Shown here: positions 9,096-16,339 of the stretch, in pieces | Numbering within the stretch: the first letter of the stretch is position 1 | How the letters are laid out: every line of letters starts with the position of its first letter | From: Gloeocapsopsis crepidinum LEGE 06123 | Lineage (GTDB): Bacteria > Cyanobacteriota > Cyanobacteriia > Cyanobacteriales > Chroococcidiopsidaceae | Length of the DNA: 64,000 bases | Direction: 5' to 3' | Assembly: GCF_015207655.1 (NCBI RefSeq) | Contig: NZ_JADEWN010000001.1 | Coordinates: 124,001 to 188,000 of the forward strand | Program-made: the position numbers and the translations under genes | Notes under the pieces: generated by a model | What the model was told of the DNA's origin: nothing | Seen by the model: the letters and a program-made list of their open reading frames with translations, nothing else | The model's database searches: none

Positions 9096-9839
9096 ATGAA
9101 TGCTGGTGTTGAGTGGGCAAATCCACCGTCGAACTTCTCTTTACTTAGTAACGAAGTTCATGTGTGGCGGGTGACTTTAGATATTGATGCAACAATTGTC
9201 CACAGTCTTTTTGCTACTTTGTGCGCTACAGAAAAGCAGCGAGCAGAACGTTTTTATTTACAATTACATGGCGATCGCTTTATCGTTAGTCGTGGGGTGC
9301 TCCGACAAATTCTCGCTAGCTACCTCCAGATTCACCCCAGCGAAATCAACTTTAGCTACAACTCCTACGGTAAACCGAGTCTTGTTGTCGCAGATGCAGA
9401 ACCTCTACACTTTAATTTATCGCACTCGCAGGAACTTGCTTTAATTGCAGTTACCCAAAACTGTGATGTCGGAGTCGATCTAGAATACATCCGCAGTGAT
9501 TTTCCCTGTCAGGAAATTGCAGGGAGATTCTTTTCACCAACTGAAGTAGCTGTGCTGCGATCGCTTCCTTCACATTTACAAACAACTGCTTTTTTCACCT
9601 GTTGGACGCGCAAAGAAGCCTTTATTAAAGCAACAGGAAAAGGGTTATCACTGCCATTAGACAAATTTGATGTTTCCTTGCTTCCAGAAGAACCCGCGAA
9701 GTTACTATACACTTCATGGGATGAATCTGAAGCCCAGCGTTGGACACTGCAAGAAATTATTCCTGATGCTGGATATGTAGGGGCGATCGCATTACCTAGA
9801 AAGAACTGGTGTATTAAGCAGTATAAGTATAATTTTTAG
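9096..9839 (+). CDS. 4'-phosphopantetheinyl transferase, Sfp/HetI type
   Basis: 247 residues. Two family motifs are clear: GVDLEYI (Mg and CoA binding, near residue 128) and FFTCWTRKEAFIKATGKGL (about residues 167-185). The length is that of the Sfp group rather than the short AcpS. These enzymes transfer phosphopantetheine from CoA to a serine of acyl, peptidyl or aryl carrier proteins. Cyanobacteria usually have one such broad-specificity enzyme that serves fatty-acid synthesis as well as polyketide or peptide pathways; no such pathway is in the window. It follows ppsA by 38 bp, so co-transcription is possible. Confidence 0.92.
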   Translation: MNAGVEWANPPSNFSLLSNEVHVWRVTLDIDATIVHSLFATLCATEKQRAERFYLQLHGDRFIVSRGVLRQILASYLQIHPSEINFSYNSYGKPSLVVADAEPLHFNLSHSQELALIAVTQNCDVGVDLEYIRSDFPCQEIAGRFFSPTEVAVLRSLPSHLQTTAFFTCWTRKEAFIKATGKGLSLPLDKFDVSLLPEEPAKLLYTSWDESEAQRWTLQEIIPDAGYVGAIALPRKNWCIKQYKYNF

Positions 9840-9845
9840 TTTGCT

Positions 9846-9861
9846 GTAGGCTTAAGCCTAC
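9846..9861. repeat. 16-bp perfect palindrome
   Basis: GTAGGCTTAAGCCTAC is a perfect palindrome located 6 bp after the phosphopantetheinyl transferase stop. It has no T-tract, so an intrinsic terminator is doubtful; short palindromes of this kind are common dispersed elements in cyanobacterial spacers. Confidence 0.6.
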
Positions 9862-9967
9862 GGATTCGTAATCATCTATATGTCTTTACTCTCGTGTCTA
9901 AATTTTGCTAGCAATGAACTAACACGTCCGTTAGAATCTAAATCTGCATCAACATTTTAAAAAAGCA

Positions 9968-11101
9968 ATGACAAGGAACGGCATTGGTATTCGCACAGCG
10001 CAACTACGTTCTCACCGAGTTGTCGGACAAATTCACGTTTACGATGGTGCCGGAAAAGGTAAGTCTCAAGCAGCTTTAGGCGTCGTTTTACGCTCCATTG
10101 GATTGGGAATTAATACTCGTAGCGCTACCCGCGTTTTGTTACTGCGGTTTCTTAAAGGACCAGGACGTGCTTATGATGAGGATGGCGCGATTGAAGCACT
10201 ACAACAAGGTTTTCCGCATTTAATTGATCAGGTACGCACTGGAAGAGCAGAGTTTTTTAGTGCTGACGAAGTGACTCGTTTTGATCGTCAAGAAGCACGG
10301 CGCGGTTGGGATGTTGCTAAAGGCGCGATCGCTTCTGGCTTATATTCAGTTGTCGTGTTAGATGAACTGAATCCTGTGTTGGATTTAGGATTACTTCCCG
10401 TTGAAGAAGTTGTTCAAACACTCAAATCAAAGCCAGAGGAAGTCGAAATTATTGCGACAGGAAGAGGTGCGCCACAACAACTGCTAGATATAGCCGATTT
10501 ACACTCGGAAATGAAACCTCACCACCATGCGACAGCCGCCGAAAAAGGAATTTCTGGAATTGAAATCTACACAGGTGCCGGTAAAGGTAAATCGACCAGT
10601 GCGTTGGGTAAAGCCTTACAAGCGATTGGGAGAGGAATTAGTCAAGACAAATCACACCGCGTTTTGATTATGCAATGGCTTAAAGGTGGCAGTGGTTATA
10701 CCGAAGACGCCGCGATCGCAGCTTTACAACAGTCATACCCCGCATTAGTCGATCATCAACGTTGCGGGCGCGATGCCATTGTTTGGCGCACTCAACAGCA
10801 AGAATTAGACTATGTAGAAGCAGAACGCGGTTGGGAAATTGCCCGCACAGCGATCGCTTCTGGTTTGTACAAAACTATCATCCTCGATGAACTCAATCCT
10901 ACAGTCGATTTAGAGCTATTACCCATAGAACCGATTGTCCAAGCGCTATTGCGCAAACCCCGCGACACTGAAGTTATCATTACAGGGCGCTGCCACAATC
11001 CACCAGCCTATTTTGATTTAGCTAGCATTCATTCTGAAGTATTCTGCCACAAACACTACGCAAACCAAGGAGTTGAATTAAAGCAAGGCGTAGATTTTTA
11101 G
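9968..11101 (+). CDS. Tandem CobO/BtuR-like P-loop protein
   Basis: 377 residues forming two homologous halves of about 185 each. Half one has Walker A GAGKGKSQAALG (near residue 28) and VVLDELNPVLDLGLL; half two has Walker A GAGKGKSTSALG (near residue 203) and IILDELNPTVDLELL. Both end in a GRGAP/GRCHNPP element and an LHSE/IHSE signature. This is the fold of ATP:cob(I)alamin adenosyltransferases of the CobO type, which adenosylate corrinoids. In CobO the enzyme is normally a homodimer of one such unit, so this gene may be a built-in pseudo-dimer. The RXXXK-type residues that define activity cannot be verified by eye, so the substrate is left open. It precedes a microprotein by 27 bp. Confidence 0.75.
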   Translation: MTRNGIGIRTAQLRSHRVVGQIHVYDGAGKGKSQAALGVVLRSIGLGINTRSATRVLLLRFLKGPGRAYDEDGAIEALQQGFPHLIDQVRTGRAEFFSADEVTRFDRQEARRGWDVAKGAIASGLYSVVVLDELNPVLDLGLLPVEEVVQTLKSKPEEVEIIATGRGAPQQLLDIADLHSEMKPHHHATAAEKGISGIEIYTGAGKGKSTSALGKALQAIGRGISQDKSHRVLIMQWLKGGSGYTEDAAIAALQQSYPALVDHQRCGRDAIVWRTQQQELDYVEAERGWEIARTAIASGLYKTIILDELNPTVDLELLPIEPIVQALLRKPRDTEVIITGRCHNPPAYFDLASIHSEVFCHKHYANQGVELKQGVDF

Positions 11102-11128
11102 TAATATAGAATACATCGAGGTGCAATA

Positions 11129-11236
11129 ATGGAAAATACTCAAGTTCTCGATCTCGTGGCAGGCGGGTTAGCAGTCGTCATTCTCATCGGCGGCTACTTA
11201 ATGATGTTCACTGACATCTTGACAAAAAAGAAGTAG
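11129..11236 (+). CDS. 35-residue single-span membrane microprotein
   Basis: An ATG at 11129 with GAGG 8 nt upstream opens 35 codons. Residues 8-27 (DLVAGGLAVVILIGGYLMMF) form one hydrophobic helix, preceded by acidic and polar residues and followed by DILTKKK, giving a positively charged C-terminus. This looks like the tiny accessory subunits of photosystem, cytochrome b6f or NDH-1 complexes, but no known subunit was recognised. It sits in line between the CobO-like gene and the TIGR02587 gene. It is too short for routine ORF calling. The RBS and sharply bounded helix argue that it is real. Confidence 0.6.
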   Translation: MENTQVLDLVAGGLAVVILIGGYLMMFTDILTKKK

Positions 11237-11248
11237 TGTGATTTTTGT

Positions 11249-11265
11249 ACAGGCATCTTGCCTGT
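11249..11265. repeat. Short hairpin element, caggcatcttgcctg type
   Basis: ACAGGCA-TCT-TGCCTGT is a 7-bp perfect stem with a 3-nt loop. The same element lies between isiB and the hydrolase gene at 41665-41685, and degenerate versions occur near 13484, 27920 and 56129. Here it falls between the microprotein stop and the ATG of the next gene, where it could modulate read-through. Confidence 0.65.
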
Positions 11266-11272
11266 CAGCGCG

Positions 11273-12166
11273 ATGAACGATCAAAGTCAGCAGCAACGAT
11301 CGCTTGTGCGATCGCTCCAAGAATACCTGCGGGGAATTGCCGGAGGGTTACTATTTAGCTTACCCTTGCTTTACACAATGGAAGTTTGGTGGGCTGGATT
11401 TATTACCCATCCTTTGCGCTTACTGATATATGTTCTTGCCACTTTTAGCTTATTGCTTGGTTACAACCGTTACGGCGGTTTACGTCGTTCAGCCAGTCCA
11501 TTAGAAGTTGCTATTGATTCGGTTGAAGAAATGGGGCTAGGATTAATCATTGCTGCGATATTTCTCTGGCTTTTGGGGCGAATCACGGCAGAAATGACTC
11601 TTAATGAAATCGCTGGCAAAATTATCATCGAAGCCATGACAGTTGCAATTGGTGTATCTGTTGGTACGGCGCAGCTAGGTGGAGGTGAAGGCAAACAGCA
11701 AACAGATAGTGGAATGAAAAGCAATTCATCGTTAGACGATCCCGACCCCACACCTTTTTTGACAAAAAGCAATGGTGACTTCGGCGGACAGTTAACAATT
11801 GCTTTATGTGGTGCAGTGTTATTCGCTGCTAATGTTGCCCCTACCGAAGAAATTATTCAGATCGCAGTAGAAAGTAATTCATGGCGGCTTGTAGGTTTTG
11901 CCTTTGTCTCAATGCTCTTAGGGGCAATGATTCTGTTTTATAGTAACTTCACTGGCACACAGCGATTCTCTAAAAAACGCGGCATCGTCAACGTAATTTA
12001 TGGCACAGTTGTTACTTATGCGATCGCTTTAGTTGCTTCCGCTGCAATTTTGTGGTTTTTTGGGCGCTTTGATAACATGTCATTGATTACTTGCTTGGCA
12101 CAAACCGTTGTTTTAGGGCTTGCCGCAACACTAGGTGCTTCAGCGGGAAGACTTCTACTGCAATGA
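11273..12166 (+). CDS. TIGR02587-family integral membrane protein
   Basis: 297 residues from the ATG at 11273; a TTG five codons earlier lies inside the hairpin repeat and is an unlikely start. The sequence opens with RSLQEYLRGIAGGLLFSLPLLYTMEVWW, has six or seven hydrophobic segments, and a polar loop rich in Ser/Asp (about residues 140-165). It matches the architecture of the TIGR02587 (DUF2391-like) family of bacterial membrane proteins with no known role. Its stop overlaps the ATG of the next gene (ATGA), and the partner is the TIGR02588 protein with which this family usually travels. Confidence 0.78.
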   Translation: MNDQSQQQRSLVRSLQEYLRGIAGGLLFSLPLLYTMEVWWAGFITHPLRLLIYVLATFSLLLGYNRYGGLRRSASPLEVAIDSVEEMGLGLIIAAIFLWLLGRITAEMTLNEIAGKIIIEAMTVAIGVSVGTAQLGGGEGKQQTDSGMKSNSSLDDPDPTPFLTKSNGDFGGQLTIALCGAVLFAANVAPTEEIIQIAVESNSWRLVGFAFVSMLLGAMILFYSNFTGTQRFSKKRGIVNVIYGTVVTYAIALVASAAILWFFGRFDNMSLITCLAQTVVLGLAATLGASAGRLLLQ

Positions 12167-12549
12167 AACAACTAGAAAAAAACTGGTTAGAGTGGATTGT
12201 GTTTGCAATTAGTCTTGTCTTAGTGGTTGGTACATTAGGATATCTAGTCTACGATGGGACAAATACAGCAAACTCACCTCCAAGCTTTGAATTTCAACTT
12301 GGGCAACCACAGCCGCAACAAAATTACTTCGTTGTACCAGTATCAGTGACTAATCAAGGTGACGAGACGGCTGAGGGAGTTCTGATTGAAGTTGTCCTAG
12401 AAAGTGATGGAACTGAACAAGAAACAGCTGAATTTGAAATTGCCTTTTTACCAAGACAATCTACTCGTGAAGGTTGGGTAACATTTAAAACCGACCCGCG
12501 TACGGTAGATCAGATGTCAGCACGAGTCATGGGTTTTGAAAAACCTTGA
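12163..12549 (+). CDS. TIGR02588-family membrane-anchored protein
   Basis: 128 residues from the ATG at 12163, translationally coupled to the preceding gene through an ATGA overlap. An upstream in-frame extension exists but runs through the previous gene. Residues 9-30 (LEWIVFAISLVLVVGTLGYLVY) form a membrane anchor; the rest is an extracytoplasmic beta-rich domain with FVVPVSVTNQGDETAEGV, reminiscent of an Ig-like or CARDB fold. The family is always found with TIGR02587 proteins, so the pair probably forms one membrane complex. Function unknown. Confidence 0.8.
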   Translation: MKQLEKNWLEWIVFAISLVLVVGTLGYLVYDGTNTANSPPSFEFQLGQPQPQQNYFVVPVSVTNQGDETAEGVLIEVVLESDGTEQETAEFEIAFLPRQSTREGWVTFKTDPRTVDQMSARVMGFEKP

Positions 12550-12760
12550 GAGAGAAGTAGGTTCTTGTTGGCTTCTAGCGTTGAACTCGGAACCTTATTT
12601 TTTGCTTTGAAGTCTGGATAGATAACAGTGTTTGATACTAATGCGCTACTCGATTGCATCAAATCATACTGAGAAGCACTCTCCTGCAATTGTTCTCAGG
12701 AATGATGGCAATTTTAAGTATGCGAAATAGTGATTTCGTTCTTAAAGGAGAACGTTTAAT

Positions 12761-13456
12761 ATGAATCGTGTTAATTCTTGGCATTCTGGAACAGCTGCGT
12801 TTATGGCACTTGCCGTAACAACGAGTACCATCACTCCTTTAATGTTATCAACTCCTGCAGCTGCGCAACTCTTTCCACAACAACCTTATCCTTCCAGAAC
12901 CTATCCTTCACCAAATTATCCTTCTACTACACAAGTCACAATTCCGGCAGGCACTACAATTCCAGCGCGGTACGATGAAGCTGAACGAATCGTTGTCACT
13001 CCCAACGAAACGATGTCCCTAACCCTGACAGTAGCAACAAACATCATTAACCGTAGCAATACTGTATTAGTTCCCGTTGGAAGTCAAATTGTCGGACAGA
13101 TCCAACCTGTTTATGGTGGTTCGCAGTTTGTGGCAAGAGAACTTGTATTGCCAAATAACCGACGGCAGAGTATCAATGCTTCTTCAAGAGTGTTTAGCCA
13201 AACTCAAGAAATCACCAGAGGTTCCAACACGAATTCGATCTTAAAAGGTGCAGCTATTGGCGCAGCAGCAGCAGCAGCAGTCGCAGCAATTACAGGCGAT
13301 CGCGCGATCGCAACTGAAGAAGTCCTCGGTGGTGCTGGATTAGGAGCATTAGGAGGAGTTTTACTAGGACGCAGACGCGCTGAAGTTCTTGTCATCAATC
13401 CTACGACAGATCTTAATCTAACACTTAACTCAAATCTGCCATTGTCTACCTACTAA
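12761..13456 (+). CDS. Secreted protein with glycine-zipper segment, unknown function
   Basis: 231 residues. A signal peptide of about 35 residues ends in TPAAAQ. A Pro/Tyr/Ser-rich linker follows (about 36-57), then a beta-rich domain with VTIPAGTTIPARYDEAERIVV and VLVPVGSQIVGQIQPV, and near residue 165 an Ala/Gly-rich stretch GAAIGAAAAAAVAAITG plus GGAGLGALGGVLLGRRR, a glycine-zipper-like membrane-associating motif. The domain recalls VirB10/TrbI-type or slr-class cyanobacterial envelope proteins, but no function is established. AAGGAGA lies 12 nt upstream of the ATG, supporting the start. It is followed by the leader region of the ThrRS gene. Confidence 0.72.
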   Translation: MNRVNSWHSGTAAFMALAVTTSTITPLMLSTPAAAQLFPQQPYPSRTYPSPNYPSTTQVTIPAGTTIPARYDEAERIVVTPNETMSLTLTVATNIINRSNTVLVPVGSQIVGQIQPVYGGSQFVARELVLPNNRRQSINASSRVFSQTQEITRGSNTNSILKGAAIGAAAAAAVAAITGDRAIATEEVLGGAGLGALGGVLLGRRRAEVLVINPTTDLNLTLNSNLPLSTY

Positions 13457-13591
13457 TCAGAGAAACTAGTTAACTTTATTGAATGGGCAGGCAGGATGCC
13501 TAACCTACATCACTCCCAATGACGCATATGAAAAGCGGGTAGCTAATTGTATGTTTGCCTGCTAGAGGTGTTATTTAGTTTTCCTGGGTGC

Positions 13592-13621
13592 TTGACATCT
13601 GCTGGAGAATTGAGCTATAGA
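13592..13621 (+). promoter_or_regulatory. Sigma70-type promoter for the ThrRS leader
   Basis: TTGACA at 13592-13597 and TATAGA at 13616-13621 are separated by 18 bp, a near-consensus housekeeping promoter. Transcription would start near 13628, about 23 nt before the first leader peptide ATG and about 330 nt before the synthetase start codon. Confidence 0.65.
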
Positions 13622-13650
13622 AGATATACCAGAACAGAAATTTTCTCATA

Positions 13651-13713
13651 ATGAAAATAGCGCTTGCCCTTATCACCATTACCACCACAACTATCCATTT
13701 AGGAGGGTCATAA
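13651..13713 (+). CDS. Threonine-rich leader peptide 1
   Basis: A 20-codon frame reads MKIALALITITTTTIHLGGS. Five Thr codons lie in six codons (9 and 11-14), flanked by Ile codons, closely resembling in style the ThrL leader of enteric bacteria. The two Gly codons form GGAGGG at 13702-13707, exactly complementary to CCCTCC at 13750-13755 in the following terminator arm. A ribosome stalled on the Thr codons would leave GGAGGG free to pair with that arm; a ribosome reaching the stop codon would cover it. No Shine-Dalgarno stands out. Confidence 0.72.
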   Translation: MKIALALITITTTTIHLGGS

Positions 13714-13748
13714 GGCGCTGCACTGAAATCAATCTTACTGCTTTATTC

Positions 13749-13784
13749 GCCCTCCAGACCAACTCTGGGGGGCAATATTTTTGA
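13749..13784 (+). terminator. Attenuator 1 (intrinsic terminator-like hairpin)
   Basis: GCCCTCCAGA (13749-13758) pairs with TCTGGGGGGC (13764-13773) over 10 bp with one G-U pair and loop CCAAC, followed by aatatttttg. The left arm is also complementary to GGAGGG in leader 1, giving mutually exclusive structures. The U-tract is weaker than that of attenuator 2. Confidence 0.7.
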
Positions 13785-13801
13785 ATTAATAAAGAATACC
13801 C

Positions 13802-13867
13802 ATGTTGTTAATAATGCCACTTGCCACAAACACTACCACCACTACCATCACGCCAGGAGGGACGTGA
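13802..13867 (+). CDS. Threonine-rich leader peptide 2
   Basis: The frame opens at ATG 13802 (21 codons) or at the in-frame ATG 13814 (17 codons, MPLATNTTTTTITPGGT). Eight of the 17 residues are Thr, five of them consecutive (ACT ACC ACC ACT ACC). As in leader 1, the frame ends in two Gly codons read from GGAGGG (13856-13861), one codon before the stop, and this is complementary to CCCTCC at 13896-13901. Conservation of the Thr run, the Gly-Gly segment and its distance to a terminator in two successive copies argues strongly that both are real. Confidence 0.72.
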   Translation: MLLIMPLATNTTTTTITPGGT

Positions 13868-13896
13868 CGATTGATTGTGTATGCAATTTATCTATC

Positions 13897-13927
13897 CCTC
13901 CAAGCCAGCTTTGGAGGTTTTTTTATT
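13897..13927 (+). terminator. Attenuator 2 (intrinsic terminator)
   Basis: CCTCCAAG (13897-13904) pairs with TTTGGAGG (13910-13917), with one G-U pair and loop CCAGC, followed directly by seven T residues at 13918-13924. It sits 35 bp before the ThrRS ATG. With GGAGGG of leader 2 as alternative partner, it forms the second terminator/antiterminator switch. Confidence 0.82.
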
Positions 13928-13959
13928 GCTTAATGGTTGATTTAATAGGAGAAACAAAA

Positions 13960-15177
13960 ATGGCAGATCACCGCGAACTCGCAAGGGATATGGACTTGTT
14001 TCATTTTGAGGAGCATAGTCCAGGAATGGTGTTTTGGCACCCCCAGGGGCTGCGGCTTTTGCGCAGCATTGAAAACTTTATGCAGCAGATTTATCAAGCC
14101 CATGAATTTGAAGAAGTGCGATCGCCTATTGTTCTCAAGCGATCGCTATGGGAACGTTCAGGGCATTGGGAAAAATTTGGCAAGGGGATGTTTGTAGTTG
14201 GCAGCAAAAAAGCAGATGAAGATAATGCAGCCCAATCCATCATTGACGCTGACTATGCACTGAAGCCCATGTCTTGTCCTGCCCATATTGCCATTTATCA
14301 ATCTCACAAGCGCAGTTATCGAGAGAATCCTATGCGATTGATGGAGTTTGGGATATGTCATCGCAACGAATCTGGGACATTATCAGGCTGTATGCGACTG
14401 CGACAGTTTGTCCAGGATGATGCTCATATCTTTTGCCGAGAATCTGATGTGCAGCATGAAATTGGTAATTTTCTCAAGATGGTACAGCAAGTTTACGTTG
14501 CCTTTGGCTATAATCAGTTTTCCCTACAAATTTCCCTCAGACCCCAGCACCGACTTGGCTCTGATCGCTTATGGGATCGCGCTGAATCTCTGTTAATTGA
14601 GACAGTGCAATCTTTGGGGTACAGTTATCAATTAGCTCCGAATGAAGGAGCATTCTATGGTCCAAAACTCGAAATCAGTTTGCAAGATCACTTGGGGCGA
14701 TCGTGGCAGTGTGGCACATTTCAAGTTGATTTCAATCTTCCTCAAATATTTGAGTTAGCGTTTGTGAATGAACGGGGAGAATTGGAACGTCCTATAATGC
14801 TACACCAGGCAATTTTAGGGTCACTAGAGCGTTGGATTGGCATTTTGTTAGAACACCATCGCGGTATCCTCCCTGTTTGGGCTGCTCCTACACAAGTTGC
14901 GATTGCCTCTATTTCTAATAAAGCCTCTGTCTGGGCGGAAACGATTTTCTCTCGGCTCAAGCAACTGGGGGTTAGGGTAGAACTTGACAACCAAGATCAG
15001 ACAATCAGCAAGAAAATTCGAGAACTCTCTAAACGCAGGATTCCAGTGATTGCAATTGTAGGCGAGCAGGAAGCTAAGAGCAAAACGTTGAATCTGCGGT
15101 GTTTAGGTGCTGTAGAACAACAAGAAATCAGCCTTGCTCAACTTGAGCATAAATTGGTAGAGCTTGTCATGCCGTAG
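13960..15177 (+). CDS. thrS: Threonyl-tRNA synthetase, short form lacking TGS and editing domains
   Basis: 405 residues from ATG 13960, preceded by AGGAGA at 13947; longer in-frame starts run back through terminator 2 and are rejected. The protein begins where the catalytic core of ordinary ThrRS begins (DHRELARDMDLFHFEEHSPG) and holds class II motif 1 (FWHPQG), motif 2 (EFGICHRNE) and motif 3 (AILGSLERW), then the anticodon-binding domain (VWAAPTQVAI to the end). The zinc ligands Cys in MSCPAH, His in QDDAHIFC and His in MLHQAI are kept. The roughly 240-residue N-terminal TGS and proofreading domains are absent. Cyanobacteria such as Anabaena PCC 7120 have a second, proofreading-impaired ThrRS (T2) induced at low zinc; this is the likely counterpart. 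Control here appears to be by two Thr-codon attenuators. Confidence 0.88.
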   Translation: MADHRELARDMDLFHFEEHSPGMVFWHPQGLRLLRSIENFMQQIYQAHEFEEVRSPIVLKRSLWERSGHWEKFGKGMFVVGSKKADEDNAAQSIIDADYALKPMSCPAHIAIYQSHKRSYRENPMRLMEFGICHRNESGTLSGCMRLRQFVQDDAHIFCRESDVQHEIGNFLKMVQQVYVAFGYNQFSLQISLRPQHRLGSDRLWDRAESLLIETVQSLGYSYQLAPNEGAFYGPKLEISLQDHLGRSWQCGTFQVDFNLPQIFELAFVNERGELERPIMLHQAILGSLERWIGILLEHHRGILPVWAAPTQVAIASISNKASVWAETIFSRLKQLGVRVELDNQDQTISKKIRELSKRRIPVIAIVGEQEAKSKTLNLRCLGAVEQQEISLAQLEHKLVELVMP

Positions 15178-15306
15178 CAAATTTTCTCCTGATTGCCAGA
15201 AGTTAAAAGACAGGCGATCGCACGCTAACATTGCAGTGAAGCAGATGGATGAGAGATACTTGGTGAGATGCCACTTCTTACTTTCGCTGTTGTGGGAGAA
15301 GTACTG

Positions 15307-15882
15307 ATGTCGCAAGTAGACGAAATTCTCGCGTTTTGGTTTGAACAACCGAATGCAGCTGATTACGGTAAACAACGCACGTTCTGGTTTACTAAAAGCC
15401 CTGAGATTGATCGAGAAATCTGCGAACGATTTTTGAGTGACTATGAACAAGCTGCGACTCATCAATTAAGCTCTTGGCAAGAGTCACCCCGCAACTGCTT
15501 AGCATTAATTTTACTACTAGACCAGTTTCCCCGCAATATCTTTCGCGGTACTCCCAAAGCCTTTGCTACCGACGCTGCTGCTCTTAGCACAGCACAGCAC
15601 GCAGTTGCTCAAGGTTTTGATCGAGAACTATTAAACGTACAGCGCTGGTTTGTCTATTTGCCCTTTGAACACAGCGAGAATCTTGAACATCAACGCCAGT
15701 GTGTTGAATTGTTCGCATCACTAAAGGACGATCCTGAAAGTGCTTCAGCAATAGACTACGCTCAGCGTCATCTAGCAGTCATAGAGCGCTTTGGGCGCTT
15801 TCCTCACCGTAACGAAATCCTCGGTCGCGAATCCACTCCAGAAGAGATAGAATTCCTTCAACAACCAGGTTCGTCGTTTTGA
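15307..15882 (+). CDS. DUF924 family protein
   Basis: 191 residues from ATG 15307; an earlier in-frame ATG at 15268 adds 13 residues that do not match the family start (VDEILAFWFEQP). Hallmarks are EILAFWFE, RTFWFTKSPEIDREI, LALILLLDQFPRNIFRGTPKAFATD (about residues 66-90), RWFVYLPFEHSENLEHQ, and the C-terminal HRNEILGRESTPEEIEFL. DUF924 proteins are alpha-helical, TPR-like and widespread in bacteria; the biochemical role is unknown. It follows the ThrRS gene by about 130 bp on the same strand. A remnant GNAT gene lies just downstream. Confidence 0.85.
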   Translation: MSQVDEILAFWFEQPNAADYGKQRTFWFTKSPEIDREICERFLSDYEQAATHQLSSWQESPRNCLALILLLDQFPRNIFRGTPKAFATDAAALSTAQHAVAQGFDRELLNVQRWFVYLPFEHSENLEHQRQCVELFASLKDDPESASAIDYAQRHLAVIERFGRFPHRNEILGRESTPEEIEFLQQPGSSF

Positions 15883-15905
15883 GAAGATAACTAGGAGTAA
15901 CTTAA

Positions 15906-16271
15906 ACAAAAACCTTACATGGTACTGTAATTGGTTGTTACAGCATAACAGTAGCGTCTGTTGCTCATAAAGACGCTCCAAGTCGGATTGTAAAAGGACT
16001 ACCTAAATATCCGATCCCTGTAGCACTTTTGGCGCGTTTAGCAGTTGATAAAGACAAACAGGGAAAGGGTATTGGCAGAGGTTTATTAAAAGATTGCTTA
16101 AAACGTATTAATGCAGCTGCCGATATCCTTGGTATTCGTGCATTACTAGTTCATGCTAAAAACAATGAAGCACGGGAATGGTATGAGCAATTTGATTTTG
16201 AAAGTAGTCCAACTGATCAACTTCATTTGTTTTTAATGTTGAAAGATATTCGGAGAATTTTAAATCATTAG
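15906..16271 (+). pseudogene. N-terminally truncated GNAT acetyltransferase (TacT-like toxin remnant)
   Basis: The frame is open from 15906 (just after TAA at 15903) and reads GTVIGCYSITVASV, then RIVKGLPKYPIPVALLARLAVD, the acetyl-CoA loop QGKGIGRGLL, and a C-terminal NNEAREWYEQFDFESSP. This is the GNAT fold of type II toxin acetyltransferases acting on aminoacyl-tRNA, which normally run about 160 residues; the first ~45 residues are missing and no ATG is available before 16029 (a TTG giving only 80 residues). No ribbon-helix-helix antitoxin gene lies upstream. A decayed toxin of a lost toxin-antitoxin pair is the best reading; expression of a fragment cannot be excluded. Confidence 0.7.
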
Positions 16272-16339
16272 CAAACATGAGAGTAAGCGAGTAGTCACTA
16301 GTGAAAGAAAAGTATTCTTCCCTGCACCTTTGCTCTCCT

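Noticed and set aside
12091-12162. N-terminal extension of the TIGR02588 protein
   Set aside because: Lies wholly inside the preceding gene; ATGA overlap at 12163 gives the natural start.
13864-13959. Upstream extension of the ThrRS frame from GTG 13864
   Set aside because: It would be translated through terminator 2 and lacks similarity to ThrRS; the ATG at 13960 has AGGAGA.
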